Source: an uncultured Clostridia bacterium (GTDB lineage Bacteria; Bacillota; Clostridia; Christensenellales; Borkfalkiaceae). From it: 25,107 nt of DNA. Position numbers and translations under genes: made by a program. Below are positions 15,161-23,185 of this stretch, piece after piece. Within the stretch, counting starts at the first letter, position 1. Every line of letters starts with the position of its first letter. The stretch covers positions 1-25,107 of the forward strand of contig CAKVPH010000024.1 in assembly GCA_934796775.1 (NCBI GenBank). Direction: 5' to 3'. The notes beneath the pieces are model-generated. The model saw only the letters and a program-made list of their open reading frames with translations, searched no databases and was not told where the DNA came from.

Positions 15161-16162
15161 ATGGAAGAAAAACGTAGATTATTCAGTGCCGTTCAGCCGT
15201 CGGGGATTCCGACTATAGGCAATTATATCGGCGCAATAAAGAACTTTGCAGAGCTTCAGGACGAGTATGACTGCATTTATGCGGTAGCGGATTTGCATAC
15301 CTTAACGGTAAGGCAGGTTCCTGCCGAGCTGCGCGCACGCACTCTCGAACTTCTCGCGCTTTACATCGCGTGCGGGATCGATCCCGAAAAATCCGTTCTT
15401 TTCGTACAATCTCACGTACACGAACATGCCGAGCTTACCTGGATATTAAACACGATCACTTATCCGGGCGAGCTGTCCAGAATGACGCAGTTCAAGGATA
15501 AATCGCGCAGCCATGCGGACAACGTAAATATGGGGCTTATGGATTATCCCGTACTTATGGCTGCCGATATTTTACTTTATAACGCGGCTCTTGTGCCGGT
15601 GGGCAAAGATCAGACGCAACATCTTGAAATTGCGCGCGATCTTGCCGAACGTTTTAATAACAGATATTCTCCGACTTTTACTATGCCGGAAGGATATACA
15701 AAAAAACAGGGCGCGAATATAATGAGTTTGCAGGATCCTATGCACAAAATGTCTAAAAGCGATGCAAACGAAAATGCATATATTTCACTTGCGGATAATA
15801 AAGATACTATTATCCGTAAATTCCGCCGCGCCGTTACAGATTGCGATAACGCAGTTTTATATGACGAAAACAGACCGGGCATAACAAATCTTATAAATAT
15901 TTACGCGTCGTTTACAGGTATGTCGGTTAAAGATATCGAAAAACGATTTGAAGGTAAAGGCTACGGCGATTTTAAAACCGAAGTCGGCGAAGCCGTTGCT
16001 TCCGTAATATGCCCGATAGAAGACAAAAAGCGCGAGCTTATGTCGGATAAAGCATATCTTGAACAGGTAATGAGGGCAGGCAGAGAAAAAGCGTCGCATA
16101 TGGCGCAGAAAATGCTGTCCAAAGTTTACAGAAAAGTCGGTTTATACGGGCTTAACGGTTGA
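15161..16162 (+). CDS. trpS: Tryptophanyl-tRNA synthetase
   Basis: A class I aminoacyl-tRNA synthetase that attaches Trp to tRNA-Trp. From the ATG at 15161 (SD AAGGAAG, six bases upstream) it is 333 aa, normal for bacterial TrpS. The alternative ATG at 15137 would add eight unlikely residues and put the SD inside the gene. The HIGH-like motif is in PTIGNYIGA (about 17-25) and KMSKS is at 196-200. FSAVQPSG at the start and DQTQHLEIARDLAERFN are typical family blocks. No T-box leader is visible upstream. The gap instead carries two tandem palindromes. A hairpin terminator follows. Confidence 0.96.
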   Translation: MEEKRRLFSAVQPSGIPTIGNYIGAIKNFAELQDEYDCIYAVADLHTLTVRQVPAELRARTLELLALYIACGIDPEKSVLFVQSHVHEHAELTWILNTITYPGELSRMTQFKDKSRSHADNVNMGLMDYPVLMAADILLYNAALVPVGKDQTQHLEIARDLAERFNNRYSPTFTMPEGYTKKQGANIMSLQDPMHKMSKSDANENAYISLADNKDTIIRKFRRAVTDCDNAVLYDENRPGITNLINIYASFTGMSVKDIEKRFEGKGYGDFKTEVGEAVASVICPIEDKKRELMSDKAYLEQVMRAGREKASHMAQKMLSKVYRKVGLYGLNG

Positions 16163-16177
16163 TTTTTATAGCTAAGT

Positions 16178-16207
16178 AAAAAAAATGCCGTTTAAAAGCA
16201 TTTTTTC
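16178..16207 (+). terminator. trpS terminator
   Basis: AAAAAATGC and GCATTTTTT form a 9-bp stem around a nine-base loop, with the T-run as its right arm. It may work on both strands. Confidence 0.7.
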
Positions 16208-16277
16208 TTTTGCGCGGCTAAATGTATATATTTGTATATATTTTAAGCTAAAAAATCACTGAATCGGAGAAAATAAT

Positions 16278-17138
16278 ATGTTCGGATACGTTAAACCCGA
16301 CTTGCCGTATCTATATTTAAAAGATGATACGCTTTATAAGGCTCTTTATTGCGGAGTATGCAAAAGCATAGGCGCAAAGTGTGGGCAATGCGCTCGTTTT
16401 TCGCTTACTTACGACATTGCATTTATGTCTGCAATTGTACATAATTTATCGGGAAAAGACGTTAAGATCGAACGCAAACACTGTATAATTCATCCTATTA
16501 CAAAACGCCCGATTGCAACGCGCGACGATATTACGGATACGCTTGCTTGCCTTAACGTAATCTTAGCGTACTATAAAACAGTTGATGATATTACCGACAG
16601 CGGAAAAGGGCGTTTTTCCAAATTATTTTTAAGTGCGGGCTTTAAACGCTCCAAAAAAGCACATTCTAAGTTATGCGAAATTGTCCGTGAAAACTATACA
16701 AAGCTTTATATGCTTGAAAAATCGGGCGAAACGAGCATAGATAAAACGGCAGATCCTTTTGCCGTCATGCTTGCCGAACTTTCGGATGAACTATTAAAAG
16801 AAAACGCGACTGAAAATTCGTATTCGTTTTTTTATAATTTAGGCAAATGGATATACCTTATCGATGCGCTCGATGATTACGATAAAGACATAAAAAAGAA
16901 GAATTATAATCCGTTTTTTGCCGCATATAACGCCTGTGATTTTAAAACGCTTTTAGCTGAAAACGGCGAAGAAATATCATTTATAATGAGTGCGACTTTA
17001 TCAGGTATTTCAGAAAATTTAGCATTATTAAAATTCAGATTTAACGCGGATTTGATCAGAAATATTTCAGTTCGCGGTACTATGGAAATAACAAAGAAAA
17101 TACTTTCGGGTAAAAAGCCCAAAAAGGAAATAAAATGA
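16278..17138 (+). CDS. DUF5685-family protein
   Basis: A 286-aa protein opening MFGYVKPDLPYLYLKDD and continuing YKALYCGVCKSIGAKCGQC, the hallmark of the DUF5685 family. It has paired cysteines early (CGVC, CGQC) and a later conserved acidic segment YLIDALDDYDKDIKKKNYNPF, which resembles metal-binding Asp clusters. The fold is probably all-helical. The function is not established. GGAGAA lies a few bases before the ATG. The stop overlaps the next gene, a J-domain-like protein, by ATGA, so the two are made together and may cooperate. Confidence 0.82.
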   Translation: MFGYVKPDLPYLYLKDDTLYKALYCGVCKSIGAKCGQCARFSLTYDIAFMSAIVHNLSGKDVKIERKHCIIHPITKRPIATRDDITDTLACLNVILAYYKTVDDITDSGKGRFSKLFLSAGFKRSKKAHSKLCEIVRENYTKLYMLEKSGETSIDKTADPFAVMLAELSDELLKENATENSYSFFYNLGKWIYLIDALDDYDKDIKKKNYNPFFAAYNACDFKTLLAENGEEISFIMSATLSGISENLALLKFRFNADLIRNISVRGTMEITKKILSGKKPKKEIK

Positions 17139-17782
17139 CAGATATCGAAAGATTTTACAATATAATCGGCTGCGATCCTCAGGTTTCAGACGATGAGTTA
17201 TACGCAAAATATGTTGAGCTTCGCACTAAATATCAGAATGACAGATTTTTAGAGGGCGAGGCGGGTAACGAAGCAGCATACAAACTTACCGAACTTAACG
17301 CGGCGTATAGCGAACTTGTCGATTACAGAAAAAGCCAAAGCGTTTCCGGCGACAGATCCAAAGCTTTTGAAGAGATAGATTCTTTAATAAAAGCGGGGAA
17401 AATCAACGAAGCACAAGCCGCATTAGATGCTTTTAATGAAAGAAATGCTGAATGGCATTACTTGCAATCGGTTGTTTTTTATAAAAAAAACTGGGTAAAC
17501 GAAAGTAAGAAACAGCTTGAAATTGCAATTTCAATGGACGGAAGCGTCGAAAAATATAAAACCGCATACGATAAACTGTGTAAACAGATGAATTTTAACG
17601 AAAGCGGTACTAAAAAAGACGGCGAAAAAAACGCAAACTGGAATAAGTCCGGCAATATGAACAACGGCGGCGGAAATTACGAAGAACCCACCGAGATGAT
17701 GGGCGGTGACAGTTGTCTTGATTTTTGTTGCAGGGTAGCTATTTGCAACGTTTTGCTTAACTGCTGTTGTAACTGCAGATAA
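17135..17782 (+). CDS. J-domain-like protein without HPD and with a Cys-rich tail
   Basis: A 215-aa protein. Residues 5-67 read like a J-domain (ERFYNIIGCDPQVSDDELYAKY ... ELNAAYSELVDYRKS), but the HPD tripeptide that stimulates DnaK is absent. The position between helices II and III reads QNDRF. A helical TPR-like part (about 75-150) follows, then a low-complexity Asn/Gly linker, and the tail DSCLDFCCRVAICNVLLN plus CCCNCR with eight cysteines in 22 residues. The tail may bind metal or associate with membrane; this is inference. The start overlaps the DUF5685 gene stop. The small membrane protein gene follows 16 bp later, suggesting one operon. Confidence 0.75.
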   Translation: MTDIERFYNIIGCDPQVSDDELYAKYVELRTKYQNDRFLEGEAGNEAAYKLTELNAAYSELVDYRKSQSVSGDRSKAFEEIDSLIKAGKINEAQAALDAFNERNAEWHYLQSVVFYKKNWVNESKKQLEIAISMDGSVEKYKTAYDKLCKQMNFNESGTKKDGEKNANWNKSGNMNNGGGNYEEPTEMMGGDSCLDFCCRVAICNVLLNCCCNCR

Positions 17783-17798
17783 CACGTTGAGGCATTAA

Positions 17799-18311
17799 AT
17801 GAAATATTCAAAAATAATAGCTCTTTCGGCTATATCTTCTGCGCTATGCCTTATTCTTTTGGTTTTAGGCGCATTTGTTGAAGTATTTGATTTATCTTGT
17901 TTATTCCTCGCAAGTATCGTTATAATGATTCCGCTTTCTAAAGGATATGCGCTCGGTGCATTTTTATCCTATATGGCAAGCGGACTTTTGGGGCTTTTAC
18001 TTACGGGAAAATTTCAAATTATTATTCCGTTTGCAATGTTTTTCGGGCTTCATCCGATAGTTAATTTTTTGCAGGAAAAATACAAGATAAACAAAATTTT
18101 AGCACTTGTAGTTAAAGCCGCATGGTTTATAGGAACACTATTTGTTACCTATTATTTTACAACGCTATTCGTTGTTGAAACCGAGTGGATTAAGCAGTAT
18201 ATTGTACCCATTATTTTAATAGGCGGTGCGGCTTTCTTTGTTTTTTACGACTTTTTTATGTTTAAATTTCAGGAAGGCGTGAACAACATAGTAAAAAGAC
18301 TTAAACTTTGA
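17799..18311 (+). CDS. Small integral membrane protein, unknown
   Basis: A 170-aa, very hydrophobic protein with about five membrane segments (roughly residues 5-27, 31-47, 51-88, 100-125 and 133-155) and a basic C-terminus (NNIVKRLKL). GAGG lies six bases before the ATG. The segment arrangement (LSKGYALGAFLSYMASGLLGLLL) resembles small transporter-type membrane proteins such as ECF S components, but no substrate motif is clear. It is the third gene of a run with DUF5685 and the J-like protein, and is followed by a terminator. Confidence 0.75.
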   Translation: MKYSKIIALSAISSALCLILLVLGAFVEVFDLSCLFLASIVIMIPLSKGYALGAFLSYMASGLLGLLLTGKFQIIIPFAMFFGLHPIVNFLQEKYKINKILALVVKAAWFIGTLFVTYYFTTLFVVETEWIKQYIVPIILIGGAAFFVFYDFFMFKFQEGVNNIVKRLKL

Positions 18312-18321
18312 TAAATAAAAT

Positions 18322-18342
18322 GCGGCTTTAATGCCGCTTTTT
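18322..18342 (+). terminator. Terminator after the membrane protein
   Basis: GCGGC-TTTAAT-GCCGC is followed by five T. Confidence 0.75.
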
Positions 18343-18387
18343 AAATATAATAATAAAGTATAAAAATTATATAAAATTATAAAACAT

Positions 18388-19824
18388 ATGAAAAAGAATG
18401 AGATATATAAGGGCAAAGTAATAGGCTACGGTTCGTCGGGCGAAGGTGTAATTAAAAACGAAGAGTACACGATTTTTGTTCCGTTTACCGCATTAAACGA
18501 ACAAATAGAATATAAAGTTTTAAAAGTCGATAAAAAAATTGCTTACGGCAAATTATTGCGGGTTTTAACTTCTGTTGATGACCGAAAAGAGCCCGAATGT
18601 CCCGTTTTTGGTAAATGCGGCGGGTGTAACCTGATGCATCTTAAATATAGCACTCAACTTGACATAAAACGAAATCTGATAAAAGATTGTTTTTTTAAAA
18701 TTGCGCATATCGACGTTGAACCTTTGCTTACGGTTGAAAGCGAGCCGTGCTTATATTACCGCAATAAATTACAAATGCCGGTTCGTGAAGAAAACGGCGT
18801 TGTAAAAATGGGCTTTTTTGCTCCTGATTCTCATAGAATTGTTGAAACTTATGATTGTAAAATTCACGGCGAGTGGTGCAAGGGCGTTATTGCGGCGTTA
18901 AAAGAATGTATTCAAAAATATAATGTGACGGCATATAACGAAAGCACTAATAAGGGGCTTTTAAGGCATTTGGTCGTAAAAAAATGCGGCGACGAATTTA
19001 TGGTGATACTCGTTATAAACGGCGAAAAAATCACATTTGCAGACAGATTTATTAAATTACTTTCGGAAGTATTTTGCGAAAGCAAATTTTCTCTTTATTT
19101 AAACGTAAATAAAGGCAAAAACAACGTCATTTCAGGCGAACGTTTTATAAAAATATACGGTAGTGAAGTAATTGAAGGGAATCTGGACGGAATAAAATTT
19201 ATTTCAGGTCCGCAGTCTTTTATGCAGGTAAACGACGACATTCGCAATAAAATATATAAAAAAGCTATTGAATTTGCTTGTTATAAACCTGATTTAACGA
19301 TTATTGATGCTTTTTGCGGGGGCGGCTTGATGTCTGCAATGCTTGCAAAACGTTGTAAAAAAGTCATAGGCGTTGAAATAGTTGAAGAAGCGGTTGATGA
19401 CGCCGGGCGTTTAGCAAAGGAAAATTCTATATATAACCTTAATTTTATATGCGGCGCATGCGAAGACGTATTGCCCTCCGTATTAGAAAACGAAAGCGGC
19501 GAAATTTCAATTGTATTAGATCCTGCAAGAAAAGGTTTAGAAAAGTCGCTTGCCGAATATTTAGCCGAATTAATTAATAAATCGGAACGAATAAACCGAA
19601 TTGTTTATATTTCCTGTAATCCTGCAACTTTGGCACGTGATGTTGGTATAATATGCGGCACGCTTTCGTATGAAGGTAACTCGTTAAAAAGCACGGTAAA
19701 CGAATCTGTAAAAGCGGAAAATGCAACGGCGTTAAACGGCTTTAAAATAGAGTACGTTTGTGGGTATGATATGTTCGCGCAAACAAAAGGCATCGAAACG
19801 CTTTGCGTTCTTACAAAAATATAA
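18388..19824 (+). CDS. 23S rRNA (uracil-C5)-methyltransferase, RlmD/RlmCD type
   Basis: A SAM-dependent enzyme making 5-methyluridine in RNA (TrmA/RlmD family), 478 aa. A TRAM RNA-binding domain (about 1-60, GKVIGYGSSGEGV) is followed by a 4Fe-4S site with C71, C77, C80 (ECPVFGKCGGC) and probably C157. The C-terminal methyltransferase domain has DAFCGGGLMS, DPARKGLEKSL and the catalytic nucleophile C410 in YISCNPATLARD. Firmicutes often carry such enzymes for U747 and U1939 of 23S rRNA; which uridine is modified here cannot be read. No SD precedes the ATG, which suggests weak or leaderless-like initiation. The last 17 bases including the stop are duplicated in tandem. Confidence 0.9.
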   Translation: MKKNEIYKGKVIGYGSSGEGVIKNEEYTIFVPFTALNEQIEYKVLKVDKKIAYGKLLRVLTSVDDRKEPECPVFGKCGGCNLMHLKYSTQLDIKRNLIKDCFFKIAHIDVEPLLTVESEPCLYYRNKLQMPVREENGVVKMGFFAPDSHRIVETYDCKIHGEWCKGVIAALKECIQKYNVTAYNESTNKGLLRHLVVKKCGDEFMVILVINGEKITFADRFIKLLSEVFCESKFSLYLNVNKGKNNVISGERFIKIYGSEVIEGNLDGIKFISGPQSFMQVNDDIRNKIYKKAIEFACYKPDLTIIDAFCGGGLMSAMLAKRCKKVIGVEIVEEAVDDAGRLAKENSIYNLNFICGACEDVLPSVLENESGEISIVLDPARKGLEKSLAEYLAELINKSERINRIVYISCNPATLARDVGIICGTLSYEGNSLKSTVNESVKAENATALNGFKIEYVCGYDMFAQTKGIETLCVLTKI

Positions 19825-19841
19825 TTCTTACAAAAATATAA
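19808..19841 (+). repeat. Tandem 17-bp duplication at the methyltransferase stop
   Basis: TTCTTACAAAAATATAA occurs at 19808-19824, ending with the stop codon, and is repeated exactly at 19825-19841. Confidence 0.85.
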
Positions 19842-19846
19842 TAATA

Positions 19847-19890
19847 AAACGGCATTGAGCGTTTTTAATCAAAAGCTTAATGCCGTTTTT
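19847..19890. terminator. Bidirectional terminator between convergent genes
   Basis: CGGCATTGAGC (19850-19860) pairs with GCTTAATGCCG (19875-19885) with one wobble. It is flanked by A-run and TTTTT, so it serves the methyltransferase gene on + and the membrane gene on -. Confidence 0.85.
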
Positions 19891-19928
19891 CGTTGAGTTA
19901 TTTATTTTGCGTTATGAATTAAGATATT

Positions 19929-20438
19929 TTAAGCGCATGAGCAAGCCATCAGACCGCATGCGGCAGCTGTAATAACCAAGCTTGTCATTAAAAGAACAAT
20001 TATGGAAAGCAGAAAGAATCCTAAACCTTTAAGAACTTTATGTATTGTCTTTTCGCTTTCTTTCATTGTTTTAGCAGCTAAAAACCCTATAAGAGCGGAT
20101 ATAAAACCGCCGATTCCGCCTCCGACTATGGGGATTATTTTATATAAAGTCGGATTGTTTCCCCAAATAACATCAAAAGCGAACGGAAGAAAAGCTAAAA
20201 TAATTTCATACCAGGTTATGGAGCTTGTAAGAGTTATGTTTTGTTCTCCTATCAAAAGTTGGGCTCCGATTATATAGTTGCCTTTGATGGTGGCATGTCG
20301 TCCGTCCGGTAACAAAAAAATGTTTTTGGTGAATTTTTTAAGCGGAAGTCCGTTTAAAACAAGTGTTTTTTTACCTGTCCAAAAACCTTCGGTATACTCG
20401 ATTGTTCCAAACTCCTTGTTCATTATTATAGCTTGCAT
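19929..20438 (-). CDS. Membrane protein of unknown function
   Basis: A protein of 169 aa from the ATG at 20438. Three ATG codons lie in a row (20444, 20441, 20438), and the SD GGGAG (20450-20446) is best spaced (seven bases) for the third. The first 75 residues look like a soluble beta domain (FGTIEYTEGFWTGKKTLVLNG ... LLPDGRHATIKGNYIIG). They are followed by about three membrane segments (about 80-93, 102-125, 140-163), with glycine-rich VGGGIGGF in the middle and a tail AAACGLMACSCA. I do not recognise the family. Its promoter overlaps a 16-bp palindrome, so a repressor is likely. The MocR-like regulator gene lies just upstream on the same strand. Confidence 0.72.
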   Translation of the reverse strand: MQAIIMNKEFGTIEYTEGFWTGKKTLVLNGLPLKKFTKNIFLLPDGRHATIKGNYIIGAQLLIGEQNITLTSSITWYEIILAFLPFAFDVIWGNNPTLYKIIPIVGGGIGGFISALIGFLAAKTMKESEKTIHKVLKGLGFFLLSIIVLLMTSLVITAAACGLMACSCA

Positions 20439-20505
20439 CATCATTCTCCCACGTTGTTATCGGATAATTTATTGCAGAAAAAACCTTATATCATTACCCG
20501 GATTT

Positions 20506-20534
20506 AGTATATCATATGATATAAATATTGTCAA
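20506..20534 (-). promoter_or_regulatory. Promoter with overlapping palindromic operator
   Basis: On the - strand TTGACA (20534-20529), 17 bases and TATACT (20511-20506) form a strong promoter for the gene starting at 20438. The perfect 16-bp palindrome TATATCATATGATATA (20508-20523) covers most of the -10 and much of the spacer, a classic repressor position. Confidence 0.7.
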
Positions 20535-20592
20535 TATTTTTTTTTCAGTGTTAAAATATTATGATTTAATAACAAACGTTTGAAACGATAAG

Positions 20593-21789
20593 CTATTTTT
20601 GCAAGTTTTTTCGCATAATTTTTCTTATTCGGTTTATGTGGCGTTCAAAATCACCGCTTTCAATCAGTTCGGTTAAAACAAGCTGTTCAAAAGTGGAAAC
20701 GGTGCATGAGTAAAATCCAAGTTTTTCGTCAAACGCTTTAACAAGTTTTTCAGGTAAAACCATATATCCGACTCGCAGCGACGACGATATCGTCCTTGAA
20801 AACGTGTTCATGTAAATCACGTTGTCGGCGTCTGATAGGGCGAATAGAGTTTCCATAGGTTTAGAAGATACCGCAAATTCCGAACCATAGTCCGATTCAA
20901 TAATAAATTTCTCGCAACTAAGCTGCTTTTCGGCAAATGTTTCTTTTGGAAAACGTTTGTTTTTAGTTTTGCTTGCCCACATTATATATTCGTGCCTTTT
21001 GGATGCCGATGCGGTTACGCCGCTCGGATAACTGCGGTATGGAGTTGTGTGCAATACGTCCGCGGTTGATTTAAAAAGAGCCTCGCTGTCTATGCCGTCG
21101 TTTAACAGCGGTAATAATTCGCAGTATACCCCGGCAGCTCGATATATTCGCTCGAGTTTTGAATAGGACGGCTTTTCTATTGCGTAGGTTTTATCCCTGC
21201 CCAAAAGCTCTATTATCAGCCTGTAAAGATATTCTGCGCCCGCGCCAACTATGATTTGCTCTTCGCAAACTTTTATATCCTTGTTTCTGGCAAGATAGCG
21301 TCTGATTGCTTTACGGAGTTCGATACAACCTTTATTTTGTGATTTTTCAAGAATTAATTCCTGATAATCAGCCATAACTTTTCGCATTGCTTTGTTTAAA
21401 ATCAAAACCGAAAAACCGGGATAATCGCTTTCTTTTAAGTCTTTTGTTTCGTTTTGTTTAAAGTATTGCAAATTATTGCCGATTGTGTTATAATCGTTGT
21501 TGCCATAGCAATTGTTATCATAATGTGGCAAATGAGCCGCAAATCCGTCGTTTTTCTTAAAAATAACGTAAAAACCGCTTCTTTCACGGGATTCGGCATA
21601 ACCTTCTTCGCATAAAAGTGCGTATGCATGCTCAACGGTTATAACGCTTACGCCGCACTCTTCGGCTAAAACTCTTTTTGACGGTAATTTAGTATTAAAT
21701 CTGAACGCGCCTTCGGTTATATCGTCCCTTATAAATTTGTAAATCTGTAAATAAACGGGGCGTAAGTTCTTATCGATCGCATATTTCAT
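20593..21789 (-). CDS. MocR/PdxR-type regulator with altered PLP site and short C-terminus
   Basis: The 398-aa protein combines an N-terminal GntR winged helix (about 1-72: YLQIYKFIRDDI, LPSKRVLAEECGVSVITVEHAY) with an aminotransferase fold-I domain. MocR proteins use PLP as a ligand. Here the pyridine-contact D300-Y301 (ESDYGSEF) is present, but the Schiff-base Lys of the usual TFSK motif is Arg332 in NTFSRTISSSLRVGYMVLP (codon AGG at 20796-20794). The protein ends at KIMRKNLQK, where relatives normally continue for roughly 70 residues to about 460-480 aa. No matching continuation is visible in the 58 bp before the next promoter. It may be a decaying gene or a regulator no longer binding PLP covalently. 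It is divergent from an ECF S component, often a vitamin B6 transporter partner. SD support is weak (GGAGA 15 bases upstream). Confidence 0.85.
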   Translation of the reverse strand: MKYAIDKNLRPVYLQIYKFIRDDITEGAFRFNTKLPSKRVLAEECGVSVITVEHAYALLCEEGYAESRERSGFYVIFKKNDGFAAHLPHYDNNCYGNNDYNTIGNNLQYFKQNETKDLKESDYPGFSVLILNKAMRKVMADYQELILEKSQNKGCIELRKAIRRYLARNKDIKVCEEQIIVGAGAEYLYRLIIELLGRDKTYAIEKPSYSKLERIYRAAGVYCELLPLLNDGIDSEALFKSTADVLHTTPYRSYPSGVTASASKRHEYIMWASKTKNKRFPKETFAEKQLSCEKFIIESDYGSEFAVSSKPMETLFALSDADNVIYMNTFSRTISSSLRVGYMVLPEKLVKAFDEKLGFYSCTVSTFEQLVLTELIESGDFERHINRIRKIMRKNLQK

Positions 21790-21839
21790 CTGGTTATATA
21801 ATTTTCTCCGATTTTGGCTATTTTATAATATCAGTTTTT

Positions 21840-21868
21840 ATTATATACTATAAATAGCAAAGTTGCAA
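21840..21868 (-). promoter_or_regulatory. Predicted promoter of the MocR-like gene
   Basis: On the - strand TTGCAA (21868-21863), 17 bases and TATAAT (21845-21840) lie in the 92-bp divergent gap. This overlaps the leader of the ECF gene, so regulator binding here could affect both. Confidence 0.55.
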
Positions 21869-21881
21869 GGAGAATAACAAT

Positions 21882-22436
21882 ATGCAGCAAATAAAATCAA
21901 AAATGAAAAACACGCTTTGGTTATGCATTACGGCAATGTTTATGGCATTGAACGTAGCAATGAGTTCGTTTGGCGTTCCGGTTCCGGGCGGGCATTTATA
22001 TCTTAATGATATAATAATTTGTACGGCGGCAATAATATTAGATCCGTTTGCGGCCTTTTTAGTCGGCGGAGTAGGCGCGTTTTTAGGGGATTTATTCTTT
22101 TATCCTACGCCCATGTTTGTGTCGCTTGTAACGCACGGACTTCAAGCTGTTGTTATATCGGTGTTTTCGCACTATATAATGAAAAATCATCCCTTAATAG
22201 CTTCCGCAATCGGCGTTTTTGTCGGCGCGATAATTATGGTTGTGGGATATTCACTCGGCAGAGCGTTTATTTATAGCACTCCCGAGTACGCAATGTTAAA
22301 ACTTCCGTATCAGATATTGCAGGCAACGGTTGGCGCGGTAGTGGGAATGCTTTTATGTTGGAAATGCGGTATTGTAAAGCTTTACGACAAGGTTGTTTTA
22401 CACCGCGGACAGGTAACCGAACTACAAACAGAGTAA
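21882..22436 (+). CDS. ECF transporter S component, possibly for vitamin B6
   Basis: A substrate-binding membrane subunit of an energy-coupling-factor importer, 184 aa, with about six hydrophobic segments. Typical S-component features include a basic start followed by LWLCITAMFMALNVAMSSF (the TM1 Ala-rich contact for the EcfT subunit), LNDIIICTAAIILDPFAAFLVGGVGAFLGDLFFYPTPMF and the conserved polar segment near GYSLGRAFIYSTPEYAMLKLPYQILQATVG. AAGGAG lies close before the ATG. It is transcribed divergently from a MocR-like regulator. In Firmicutes such pairs often concern pyridoxine uptake (PdxU/PdxU2 type), so B6 is the best guess but not shown. The shared ATPase and EcfT subunits must be encoded elsewhere. 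Confidence 0.85.
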   Translation: MQQIKSKMKNTLWLCITAMFMALNVAMSSFGVPVPGGHLYLNDIIICTAAIILDPFAAFLVGGVGAFLGDLFFYPTPMFVSLVTHGLQAVVISVFSHYIMKNHPLIASAIGVFVGAIIMVVGYSLGRAFIYSTPEYAMLKLPYQILQATVGAVVGMLLCWKCGIVKLYDKVVLHRGQVTELQTE

Positions 22437-22495
22437 ACTTTAATTTTATAATAAATTATAAAAAATCATTTTAAGTATTTAAGGAGAAAAAATAT

Positions 22496-22813
22496 ATGGA
22501 AAGGCTTGCATGGAAAGCTGTAATAAAAGAGGGTATGCGTGATACCTATTTAAAGCTTCACGCAAATCTTCCCGAAGACATGAAATCGGAACTTAAAGCT
22601 GCGGGAATAGTAAATTATTCTATATGGATATGCGGTAACGAAGTTTTCGGGTATTACGAATGTACGAAAGGGAAACAATTTGCATGCAAATATCAAAAAA
22701 ATTCGCCCGTTGTGCAAAAGTGGGAAGAAAATATGCATTCTGTAACGGACATGCAATTAGATCCCGAAACCGGCGCTCAACCCGAGCTCAATCAGATTTT
22801 TTATCTTGACTAA
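22496..22813 (+). CDS. rhaM: L-rhamnose mutarotase family protein
   Basis: RhaM interconverts the alpha and beta anomers of L-rhamnose. The 105-aa length and sequence fit the family: WKAVIKEGMRDTYLKLHANLPEDMKSELKAAGIVNYSIWICGNEVFGYYEC in substance, with the active-site His in KLHANLP, Tyr in NYSIW and FGYYEC, and Trp in VQKWEENM. AAGGAG lies about nine bases before the ATG. No other rhamnose genes are in the window. It follows the ECF gene by 59 bp, so it may be co-transcribed, but the functional link is unclear. Confidence 0.88.
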   Translation: MERLAWKAVIKEGMRDTYLKLHANLPEDMKSELKAAGIVNYSIWICGNEVFGYYECTKGKQFACKYQKNSPVVQKWEENMHSVTDMQLDPETGAQPELNQIFYLD

Positions 22814-22910
22814 ATTCTTTTTATGCAATAAAAATTAAGGTAACTTACAGTTCGGCAAAAAATTTTAAAATTAAAAATCGAATAAAAATTTAAAGAATTT
22901 GAGTGGTATA

Positions 22911-22979
22911 TGAAGTGCACCCCAAAAGTCGGACAGAAATGTAAAACTTTCGGAGGTGTATTTTTTATGGCAAAATAGG
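22911..22979 (+). mobile_element. Left-end remnant of an IS3/IS150-type element
   Basis: TGAAGTGCACCCCAAAAGT at 22911 is the kind of terminal repeat found in IS150-group elements. It aligns with the second IS end at 25033: both have TGCACCCCAAAAGT, GACA, ACTTT, GGAGGTG, an AT-rich run and ATG. The reading frame after this ATG (22967) stops after three codons (ATG GCA AAA TAG), so only the end and the first codons of an orfA remain. A 26-bp tandem repeat begins in it. Confidence 0.6.
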
Positions 22980-23022
22980 TCATAATTTCAACAATACAAA
23001 ATAGGTCATAATTTCAACAATA
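22971..23022 (+). repeat. Two perfect tandem copies of a 26-bp unit
   Basis: The unit begins CAAAATAGGTCATAATTT and is exact at 22971-22996 and 22997-23022. It follows the IS remnant directly. The rest of the 476-bp gap 22814-23289 holds a predicted promoter, a short leader ORF and AT-rich DNA. Confidence 0.85.
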
Positions 23023-23076
23023 AAAAAGTATATAATATAAAACCGCAAAAAAATCTTTTTTGAAGCATAACAAGAA

Positions 23077-23105
23077 TTGACAAAGAGGGATTTTTATGGT
23101 AAAAT
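23077..23105 (+). promoter_or_regulatory. Predicted promoter of the SDR and Crp/Fnr genes
   Basis: TTGACA (23077-23082), 17 bases and TAAAAT (23100-23105) give a start near 23112 and a leader of about 175 nt before the SDR start codon. Confidence 0.6.
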
Positions 23106-23185
23106 AATTATGATTTTATATATATACGGGAGAGTGGGCTTTTTAGCGAATAATATACAAACCCTTGCGACGGAGGTAACCGCCA

